This document shows positions 1 through 6,552 of a stretch of DNA of 29,809 bases, piece by piece. Location: positions 1 through 29,809 of the forward strand of contig DATFPQ010000291.1 of the NCBI GenBank assembly GCA_035264765.1, in the 5' to 3' direction. The notes under the pieces were generated by a model. That model saw only the letters and a program-made list of their open reading frames with translations, had not been told where the DNA came from and did not search any database. The stretch is from DATFPQ01 sp035264765. GTDB lineage: Bacteria; Actinomycetota; Actinomycetes; Actinomycetales; Angustibacteraceae. Positions within the stretch are counted from its first letter, which is position 1; each line of letters opens with the position of its first letter. Made by a program: the position numbers and the translations under genes.

Positions 1-2
1 AC

Positions 3-398
3 CGGGCCAAGCACTTCTACAAGCAGCTCGGCTTCCGCGAGGACATCGACTACGTCGCTGGTGCGGCCTTCCGGGTGTCGCAGTTCACTCCTCCCGGCTC
101 GCACTGCTCGGTCACCATCGGCAAGGGGATCACGTCGGCCGAGCCCGGCTCACTGCAGGGGATGCACCTGGTCGTCTACGACATCGAGGACGCCCACGCC
201 GACCTCACCGGTCGCGGCATCGACGTCGGCCCGATCTTCCACGACGAGGGCGGGGTGTTCCACCATGCCGGGATCACGGGGTGGGTACCGGGCCCGGACC
301 CGGGGCGGCGTGACTACGGCTCCTTCGCCGCGTTCACCGATCCCGACGGCAACGGGTGGTTCCTCCAGGAGGTTCGCCATCGCGCCCCCGGGCGATGA
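3..398 (+). CDS. VOC-family (glyoxalase/bleomycin-resistance fold) protein, 5' partial
   Basis: The reading frame is open from the window edge, so the true start lies upstream. The visible 131 residues contain the typical VOC features: AKHFYKQLGF near the start (helix after the first beta-strand), a middle segment with LVVYDIEDAHADLTGRGIDV, and a C-terminal FTDPDGNGWFLQEV, which is the hallmark last strand of a glyoxalase-like domain. VOC proteins bind a metal ion and act as lyases, isomerases, dioxygenases or resistance proteins. Nothing here fixes the substrate. The Glu of WFLQEV could be a metal ligand, as in the family. Many such proteins in actinomycetes are annotated only as VOC family. 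It is followed by a 125-bp gap and then a sugar kinase on the same strand, with no sign that the two work together. Confidence 0.85.
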   Translation, partial: RAKHFYKQLGFREDIDYVAGAAFRVSQFTPPGSHCSVTIGKGITSAEPGSLQGMHLVVYDIEDAHADLTGRGIDVGPIFHDEGGVFHHAGITGWVPGPDPGRRDYGSFAAFTDPDGNGWFLQEVRHRAPGR

Positions 399-466
399 CC
401 GGACCCCGCCACGAGCAGCACGGCCCGCAGCGCGCTCTTTGACCGGCCGTCCAAGGACTTGCAACG

Positions 467-514
467 ATGCCCACGGATTCGCAAGCCGCGCAGTCCAACT
501 CCGGCATCCCCTGA
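467..514 (+). other. Possible 15-codon leader ORF ahead of the sugar kinase
   Basis: An ATG at 467 has AAGGA at 453-457 (9-nt spacing) and opens a 15-codon frame ending in TGA at 512-514, only 9 bp before the kinase ATG at 524. The predicted peptide is MPTDSQAAQSNSGIP. The kinase itself has only a weak GAGG (513-516). Translation of the short ORF could therefore aid kinase initiation by re-initiation. The ORF is short enough to arise by chance, so this is only a candidate. Confidence 0.2.
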
Positions 515-523
515 GGCGCGCTG

Positions 524-1888
524 ATGACCCCGTTGCTCGTCGGGCTGGACGTCGGGACCACCTCCAGCAAGGCCGTGGTCTTCGACTTCGACGGCGTCGC
601 CCACAGCGAGGCCTCGGCGCCGACGCCGTGGCACACGACCCCGGACGGTGTCGAGCTGGACGCTATGGCCCTGGCCGACTCGGCAGCGCAGGCCCTGCGG
701 TCCGCATTGTCCGGCGCGCCCGCGGGTCCGGTGCTGGGGCTCGGGGTCACGAGCATGGCGGAGTCCGGTGTCCTGCTGGACCGCCAGGGCAGCCCGCTGG
801 CACCGCTGATCGCGTGGCACGACACCAGGGACGACACGCAGGTCCGGCGGCTGGCCGACGACGTCGGTGCGGACCGGTTCGCACGCGGCACCGGCCTCCC
901 GCTGCGCGGGCAGTGGTCCCTGACCAAGCACCGCTGGCTTCTCGACCACCGCCCGGAGTGTCGTCAGGCGACGCGGCGGCTGAATGTCGCGGAGTGGGTC
1001 GTGCGGTCCCTGGGCGGTGCCGAGGTGACCGAGCAGTCGTTGGCCTCGCGCACCGGCTGGCTGGACCTCGACTCGCGGACCTGGTGGCCGGAGACGCTGG
1101 ACTGGTCCGGCGCCTCGGAGTCCCTGATGCCGGAGCTGGTGACCGCGGGGACGCCGGTGGGAGTCGTCTCGCGCCAGCCCGGCCTGGAGCGGCTCCACGG
1201 CGCCGTCCTCACGGTCGCCGGCCATGACCATCAGGCGGCGACCGTCGGGGCCGGAGCCCACGGCGCCGGGAGCGAGCTGGACTCCTGCGGCACCGCCGAG
1301 GCCCTGGTCCGCACCATCCCGGCCGGCCTGGCCCCGGACGCGGTGGCTCGGCTGGCCGCCGAGGGGATCACCGTGGGCTGGCACGTCCTGGCCGGGCATT
1401 GGTGCCTGCTGGCGGCGACGCAGGGCGGCCTGGCCCTGCAGCGGGTCCTCGGCCTGCTGGGTGTGGGCCCGCAGACGCTGCCGGCCCTCGACGCGGATGC
1501 CTTGGGCGCCACCGCGGACGGACTGGTCGTCACCGGCGTCGACAATGCCAGCCTGACCATCTGCGGCGTCGGCTCGAGCGCCAGCCCGGCGCGTGTCTGG
1601 TCCGCGGCGCTCGACGCGGTGACGGAGCAGGCTCGGGCGATCCACGCGGCCATGGCCGACGTCGTCGGGCCGCACCAGGCGCTGGTGGTGACGGGCGGGT
1701 GGGCCCGAAGCGCAGCGCTGCTCGCGGCCAAGCGCCGCATCCTCGGGCCGCTCGACGTCGCCCCGGTGAAGGAGGCGGGCGCTCGGGGCGCCGCGCTGCT
1801 GTCCGGTCTGGCGGCAGGGGTCTACGGCGGCGTGGAGGACCTGCCCGCCGTCCGGGCTGAGGAGCGGGCGGCCGGGGCGAGCGCCTGA
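524..1888 (+). CDS. FGGY-family carbohydrate kinase
   Basis: A 454-residue protein that should transfer the ATP gamma-phosphate to a sugar or polyol in the cytoplasm. The N-terminus LLVGLDVGTTSSKAVVFDFDG is the FGGY phosphate-binding segment. VTSMAESGVLLD and LIAWHDTRDD follow in the N-terminal actin-like domain. The C-terminal domain opens with VAGHDHQAATVGAGA, which carries the catalytic Asp in the family's GxxD motif, and SCGTAEAL. VVTGGWARSAALLAAKRRILG is the adenosine-binding segment. The GHDHQ form resembles L-fuculokinase-like members more than xylulokinase or glycerol kinase, but the substrate cannot be assigned. At 454 residues it is slightly shorter than usual (480-520). The ATG at 524 is the only start that keeps the conserved N-terminus intact. 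No isomerase or transporter gene is adjacent. Confidence 0.88.
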   Translation: MTPLLVGLDVGTTSSKAVVFDFDGVAHSEASAPTPWHTTPDGVELDAMALADSAAQALRSALSGAPAGPVLGLGVTSMAESGVLLDRQGSPLAPLIAWHDTRDDTQVRRLADDVGADRFARGTGLPLRGQWSLTKHRWLLDHRPECRQATRRLNVAEWVVRSLGGAEVTEQSLASRTGWLDLDSRTWWPETLDWSGASESLMPELVTAGTPVGVVSRQPGLERLHGAVLTVAGHDHQAATVGAGAHGAGSELDSCGTAEALVRTIPAGLAPDAVARLAAEGITVGWHVLAGHWCLLAATQGGLALQRVLGLLGVGPQTLPALDADALGATADGLVVTGVDNASLTICGVGSSASPARVWSAALDAVTEQARAIHAAMADVVGPHQALVVTGGWARSAALLAAKRRILGPLDVAPVKEAGARGAALLSGLAAGVYGGVEDLPAVRAEERAAGASA

Positions 1889-2014
1889 GCGGCGGGGACG
1901 GATCCGGAGTCCTTCGCCGACTGCACGGCGGTGCGGTCCCTTGGGCCACCTGTCCTACGAGGGCGACCTGAAGACGTTGCGCGCCACCGGCCTGGAGGTT
2001 CGGGGTGGCGTGAG
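1889..2014 (+). pseudogene. Intergenic stretch with a possible decayed coding remnant
   Basis: Between the kinase and convergent cydB there is no intact gene. The plus strand nevertheless reads like protein in two adjoining frames: AGTDPESFADCTAVR up to about 1936, then GHLSYEGDLKTLR onward from about 1944 in another frame, as if one indel split a gene tail. I cannot name the family. It could be chance. No terminator hairpin is obvious here. Confidence 0.2.
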
Positions 2015-3010
2015 TCAGTGGGTGTCCAGGCGGCCCCGTTGCTCGAGGCTGAAGAGCAGCGCCATCGAGGGCACCACCACGAGGAGGGCCACGGTGGCCA
2101 CCACGGTCAGCGACCACAGCGTCGCGCCGGGTGCGGCGGCCTCGGAGATCGACAGGTGCGTGCCGAGCAGGTACGGGTACTGCGCGACACCCCACCCGAG
2201 AACGATCGTGGCGACGGCGGTGACCGCCAGGGCCTGCAGCACGCGGGGCGCGGCACGCCGGACCAGCAGGAGCGCGGCCAGCCCGCAGGCCGCGGAGGCG
2301 AGGACCAGCGGCAGCCCGCGGGTGAGCAGCTCGTCGAAGAGGCGCGGGGCATCGGCCCGCAGGACGGCGATCCCGGCAACGGCCACGATGCCGGTGCAGA
2401 CGGCGACCACCTGCACCCGTCGCCCGAACCAGCCCTCCAGGTGGGCGTCGTCGCGCAGCCGCGCCTCGCCCGTCAGGAACACCGCCGCCAGGAAGGCGGG
2501 GGCCAGGACCGCCAGAACGCCGCCGAGCAGCGCCGTCGGGGCTAGCCAGCTGCGGATCGGGTCGCCGTAGCCGGAAGCGGGAACCCGGCCGGAGGCGATG
2601 GCGCCTGCCACCGTGCCGAGGAAGAACGGGGTGATCACCGAGGAGATGGCGAACGCGGCGCCGGTGACCCGCTGCTGCTCGACGCGGACCACCACCTTGC
2701 GGAAGGCGAACCCGCTGCCGCGGATCACGATGCCGAGCGCGGCGAGCCCGAGGGGTATGTAGAGGGTCGTCATGATGGCGGCGAAAGCCCGCGGGAACGC
2801 GGTCCACAGCATCACCAGGCAGAAGATCAGCCAGACGTGGTTGGCTTCCCACACCGGCGCCAGGGAGTCGTCGATGAGGTGCCTGGGTCGCTTGCCTCGC
2901 TCCGCGCCCCCGGCAGTGAGGTCGAGGAACCCTGCCCCATAGTCCGCTCCGCCGAGCACCGCGTAAGCCACGACGCCCACGAACAGCACGACGGCGGCGA
3001 ACGTGCTCAT
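2015..3010 (-). CDS. cydB: Cytochrome bd-type quinol oxidase subunit II
   Basis: A 331-residue integral membrane protein, the usual length for the short CydB/CioB type. It starts with MSTFAAVVLFVGVVAYAVLGGADYGAGFLDL, the diagnostic first helix of CydB with GADYGAG. WEANHVWLIF and IPLGLAALGIVIRGSGFAFRK follow, matching the conserved second and third segments. About eight to nine hydrophobic helices are visible. With CydA it forms the terminal oxidase that takes electrons from menaquinol or ubiquinol and reduces O2 to water. Subunit II mainly has a structural role and forms the heterodimer. The ATG at 3010 overlaps the cydA stop in an ATGA, so the two are translationally coupled. No cydDC heme/thiol exporter genes occur in the window. 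Confidence 0.95.
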   Translation of the reverse strand: MSTFAAVVLFVGVVAYAVLGGADYGAGFLDLTAGGAERGKRPRHLIDDSLAPVWEANHVWLIFCLVMLWTAFPRAFAAIMTTLYIPLGLAALGIVIRGSGFAFRKVVVRVEQQRVTGAAFAISSVITPFFLGTVAGAIASGRVPASGYGDPIRSWLAPTALLGGVLAVLAPAFLAAVFLTGEARLRDDAHLEGWFGRRVQVVAVCTGIVAVAGIAVLRADAPRLFDELLTRGLPLVLASAACGLAALLLVRRAAPRVLQALAVTAVATIVLGWGVAQYPYLLGTHLSISEAAAPGATLWSLTVVATVALLVVVPSMALLFSLEQRGRLDTH

Positions 3011-4470
3011 GGCCGTTCTCCGCCGGCGTCGCGTGCTCGCGAGGGTCCGTAGGGCACGAACCCGTCCGCGTCACCGACGCCGGTCCCCTCTCCACCGCGA
3101 CCGAGTGCGGAATCGGCGTCCTGCCACCGACGGCGCAGCAGGCGCAGCACGTAGATGGTCGCCGCCCCCACGGCGGCGTAGATGGCCACGGTTGCGCCGA
3201 AGAACAGCCACAGGTTGCCCGACCTGTTCACGGCGTCCCGGGTGAGCAGGTGGCCCACCACCGTCCACGGTTGGCGGCCGACCTCGGTGACGACCCACCC
3301 GGACTCGAGTGCGACGACGGCGAGCACGCCGCTGACTGCGGTGAACCGCAGGAACCACCGCGAGCGGGGTACGTCCCGGCGGCGCCACCACTCGTAGGCG
3401 AACCACGCGCTGAGTCCGAGCAGCGTGAAGCCGACGCCGACCATGACGTCGAAGGCTAGGTGCACCATGGTGACCGCGCGGTCCGTCGGGCGGAACTGCG
3501 CGGGCACGGCGTCCAGGCCCTGGATCCGGGTCGAGGGCTTGAAGCCGGACAGCACGGACGCTCCCCAGGGGATGGCGACGCCGTACCGCACCCGTCCGTC
3601 GACGAAGGCGCCGCCCAGCACCTCCGGGACGTGGGTGCCGGTCTTGGCCAGGCCCTCGATCGCGGCGAACTTGGCCGGCTCGTTCTGGAACACCTCGCGG
3701 GCGGCCACGTCACCCATGAAGACCTGCAGCGGCGTCGCCACCGCCGCGGCGGTCAGCGGGATCAGCAGGCCGAGGCGGTGGTAGCGGTTGCGGCGTCCCC
3801 GCAGCATCCCGACCGCGTAGACGCCGGCGATGACGAAGCCGGCGACCATGTAGGCGGCGAGCAGCATGTGGACGGCTTCGTAACCGAACGCCTTGTTGAA
3901 GATCACCTGGAGCGGCCGGACCTCCACGAGCCTGCCGTCGCGCAGGGTGAAGCCGGCCGGCTGGTTCATCCAGCCATTGGCCGCGACCACCGACAACGTT
4001 CCACCGACGCCGGAGAGCACCACCGGCACGCCGGTCCAGAAGTGCGGCCACGGCCGCATCCGGTCCCAGCCGTAGATGTAGATCGCGACGAAGATGGCCT
4101 CGAGGAAGAAGAAGAGTCCCTCGATCGCGAACGGGATGCCGAAGGCCGGCCCGTAGGTGCCCATGAGGCCCGGCCAGAGCAGGCCCAGCTCGAAGGACAG
4201 CACGGTCCCCGACACGGCACCGACCGCGAACAGCACCGCGGCCACCTGGGACCACCGCCGGGCCAGCAGCATCGCGGTGCGGTCGTCCCTGCGGATGCTC
4301 CGGTAGTTCGCGATCAGCATCAGGAACGTGAACGCGACTCCGAACGGCACCAGGATGATGTGGAAGCCCAGGGTGAAGGCCATCTGCTGACGCGCCGGCA
4401 GCAGCTGGGCCGGCTCCGGGTCCTGCACGAGCAGGTGGGACAGCTGAAGCCACGCCGAGGGATCGCTCAC
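3007..4470 (-). CDS. cydA: Cytochrome bd-type quinol oxidase subunit I
   Basis: About 487 residues, carrying the heme-binding subunit of the bd-type oxidase. Visible ligand and proton-path residues by family knowledge are: His37 in GFHIILVPFG (high-spin heme b595 ligand), Glu95 in SFELG, His201 in GYEAVHMLL and Met343 in FDVMVG (low-spin b558 ligands), and the GWVVTEVGRQPW motif with Glu396. The segment between the conserved helices that contains the Q-loop is short, as in CioA-type cyanide-insensitive oxidases. I chose the GTG at 4470 (SDPSAWLQL), preceded by an AGGGAG-type site, rather than a longer open frame up to 4551, whose extra 27 residues do not look like a CydA N-terminus. It ends in the 4-bp overlap with cydB. 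The 129-bp gap to nhaA is a divergent promoter region. Confidence 0.94.
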   Translation of the reverse strand: MSDPSAWLQLSHLLVQDPEPAQLLPARQQMAFTLGFHIILVPFGVAFTFLMLIANYRSIRRDDRTAMLLARRWSQVAAVLFAVGAVSGTVLSFELGLLWPGLMGTYGPAFGIPFAIEGLFFFLEAIFVAIYIYGWDRMRPWPHFWTGVPVVLSGVGGTLSVVAANGWMNQPAGFTLRDGRLVEVRPLQVIFNKAFGYEAVHMLLAAYMVAGFVIAGVYAVGMLRGRRNRYHRLGLLIPLTAAAVATPLQVFMGDVAAREVFQNEPAKFAAIEGLAKTGTHVPEVLGGAFVDGRVRYGVAIPWGASVLSGFKPSTRIQGLDAVPAQFRPTDRAVTMVHLAFDVMVGVGFTLLGLSAWFAYEWWRRRDVPRSRWFLRFTAVSGVLAVVALESGWVVTEVGRQPWTVVGHLLTRDAVNRSGNLWLFFGATVAIYAAVGAATIYVLRLLRRRWQDADSALGRGGEGTGVGDADGFVPYGPSRARDAGGERP

Positions 4471-4599
4471 GCTCCCTACCTTCTTCCTCCCTCCTGGCAG
4501 GGGGAAGACGCCCGGCGCGGCCGGCGTTCCAGCCGGATTGTCGCCGAGCATTGCGCCGGCCGGTGGTACGCGGCAGTTTGACCGGGTGAGGACTGGAGC

Positions 4600-6522
4600 G
4601 TGACCGACTCCGCCGCCGCCCCGCCGCTCGCCGGCCGGACGGCGTGGGCGCGGGCTCTGCGGACGCCCGTCCGCGAGTTCCTGCGGACGGAGTCGGGCGG
4701 AGCGGTCGTGCTGCTCGCGGCCACGCTCACCGCGCTGGCCTGGGCGAACGTCGACGCGTCGTCCTACGCGTCGGTGTGGCAGACGCCGGTGTCAGTCACG
4801 GTCGGCGACGCGGGCATCTCGCTGAGCCTGCGCGAGTGGGTCAACAGCGGCCTGATGACGTTCTTCTTCCTGGTCGTCGGGCTGGAGGCCCGCCGTGAGT
4901 TCGACATGGGGGAGCTGCGTGACCGGCGCCGGGTCGCGCTCCCGCTGGCTGCCGGGGTCGGTGGCATGGTGGTCCCGGTAGCCGTCTTCCTGGCAATCAA
5001 CGCCGGGCGGCCGTCGGCGCACGGCTGGGGCGTGGCGATGTCGACCGACACCGCCTTCGCCCTCGGCCTGCTCGTTCTCGTGGGGCGCCGGTTGCCCGAC
5101 CCGGTCCGGGTCTTCCTGCTGACGGTCCTGGTCGTCGACGACGTGGTGGCGTTGCTCGTCATCATGTTCGGCTACAGCGACGAGATCGCCCTGCGGCCGC
5201 TGGCCGCCGCGGTGGCGCTGTTCGCGGTGCTGCTGCTGATGCGGCGCGCCGATGTCCGGGTGGGGCTCCTCTATTTCCTCGTCGGCGTGGTCGCCTGGGC
5301 GGCGCTGGCGTCCTCCGGCGTCGAACCCGTCGTGCTCGGACTGGCGATGGGGCTGGCGACCACGGCCTACGCGCCGGCGCGTGACGACCTGGAGCGGGCA
5401 ACGGGCCTCTTCCGGCTCTTCCGCGAGCAGCCGACCCCCGAGCTCGCGCGATCGGCAACCGTTGGCGTGGCGCGGGCGCTGTCGCCCAACGAGAGGTTGC
5501 AGCACATCTACCACCCGTGGACGGTTTTCGTGATCGTGCCGGTGTTCGCCCTCGCCAACGCCGGCATCGGCCTGACCCCGTCCTTCCTGGCCGAGGGGTT
5601 CAGGTCCCCGATCACGCTCGGGATCCTGTTCGGGTACGTCGTCGGCAAGCCGGTCGGCCTTCTCGGGACGTCCTGGCTGGTCACCCGGCTCAGCGGGGGC
5701 CGGCTGCGCCCGCCCGTCGGGTGGGCCGCGATAGCGGGCAGCAGCGCGATCGCCGGTATCGGATTCACCGTCTCGCTGCTGATAGCGACGTTGGCCTTCA
5801 CCGGCGTCGAGCTGCAGGAGGCGAAGCTGGGAATCCTCTCCGCGGCCTTGGGCTCCTCGGCGTGCGCCTGGCTGGTCTTCCGGGTCACCGAGCTGCTGTC
5901 CCCGGTTCGCCGCAGTCGCGCGATCCTGGGCACTGCCGAGGCGATCGTCGACCTCGGCGCACCCGTGGACCCCGACCGCGACCACGTCCGCGGCCCGGCC
6001 CAGGCGGCCGTGACCCTGGTCGAGTACGGCGACTTCCAGTGCCCCTACTGCGGTCTGGCCGAGCCCGTCGTCCGCGAGCTGCTCGCCAGCTTCGGGGACC
6101 TCCGGTACGTCTGGCGTCACCTTCCGCTCACCGACGTCCACCCGCAGGCGCAGCTGGCGGCGGAGGCCGCGGAGGCCGCGGGCAAGCAGGGAGCGTTCTG
6201 GCCCATGCACGACCTGCTGCTGACCCATCAGGAGGAGCTGCGGCCGGCCGACCTGGTCCGGTACGCCACCGAGCTCGGCCTCGACGTCGAGCGGTTCCGA
6301 TCTGACCTGCGGCGGCACTCGGGGGCCGAACGCATCCAGCAGGACGTCGACTCCGCCGGGCTGAGCGGGGTCTCAGGGACTCCCACGTTCTTCCTCAACG
6401 ACCGGCGGCAGTACGGGGCGTACGACATCGCGACCTTGACGGCCGCGGTCCACACGGCGAAGAAGCGGGCGCTCATCGGCTCGCCGCCTTCACCGGCGCT
6501 GGGCACGGGGAACGACGCCTGA
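4600..6522 (+). CDS. nhaA: Na+/H+ antiporter NhaA fused to a C-terminal DsbA-like thioredoxin domain
   Basis: A 640-residue fusion. Residues 25 to about 430 are a full NhaA: NSGLMTFFFLVVGLEARREF, AMSTDTAFALG with Asp150, and VVDDVVAL with Asp180-Asp181. The Asp pair corresponds to Asp163-Asp164 of E. coli NhaA that exchange Na+ for protons. Residues 445-625 form a DSBA/Thioredoxin_4 domain with the redox motif Cys481-Pro-Tyr-Cys484 in GDFQCPYCG, followed by SGTPTFFL with the cis-Pro595. NhaA termini are cytoplasmic in the known structure, so the redox domain would sit in the cytoplasm, unlike classical DsbA. Similar fusions are common in actinobacteria, but their redox role is not established to my knowledge. 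The GTG at 4600 is the start. It is divergent from cydAB, which suggests shared respiratory or ionic stress context but does not prove it. Confidence 0.93.
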   Translation: MTDSAAAPPLAGRTAWARALRTPVREFLRTESGGAVVLLAATLTALAWANVDASSYASVWQTPVSVTVGDAGISLSLREWVNSGLMTFFFLVVGLEARREFDMGELRDRRRVALPLAAGVGGMVVPVAVFLAINAGRPSAHGWGVAMSTDTAFALGLLVLVGRRLPDPVRVFLLTVLVVDDVVALLVIMFGYSDEIALRPLAAAVALFAVLLLMRRADVRVGLLYFLVGVVAWAALASSGVEPVVLGLAMGLATTAYAPARDDLERATGLFRLFREQPTPELARSATVGVARALSPNERLQHIYHPWTVFVIVPVFALANAGIGLTPSFLAEGFRSPITLGILFGYVVGKPVGLLGTSWLVTRLSGGRLRPPVGWAAIAGSSAIAGIGFTVSLLIATLAFTGVELQEAKLGILSAALGSSACAWLVFRVTELLSPVRRSRAILGTAEAIVDLGAPVDPDRDHVRGPAQAAVTLVEYGDFQCPYCGLAEPVVRELLASFGDLRYVWRHLPLTDVHPQAQLAAEAAEAAGKQGAFWPMHDLLLTHQEELRPADLVRYATELGLDVERFRSDLRRHSGAERIQQDVDSAGLSGVSGTPTFFLNDRRQYGAYDIATLTAAVHTAKKRALIGSPPSPALGTGNDA

Positions 6523-6552
6523 CGCCGGGCGGAAACTACGGGCGGTCGCCTC

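Noticed and set aside
314..1675. Long minus-strand open frame opposite the sugar kinase
   Set aside because: It is a shadow of the kinase gene caused by high GC. The translation is Arg/Gly/Pro-rich with no conserved motif.
1530..3095. Long minus-strand open frame across the 3' ends of the kinase and cydB
   Set aside because: It is out of frame with cydB and reads as Arg/Pro-rich sequence. The real cydB is in another frame.
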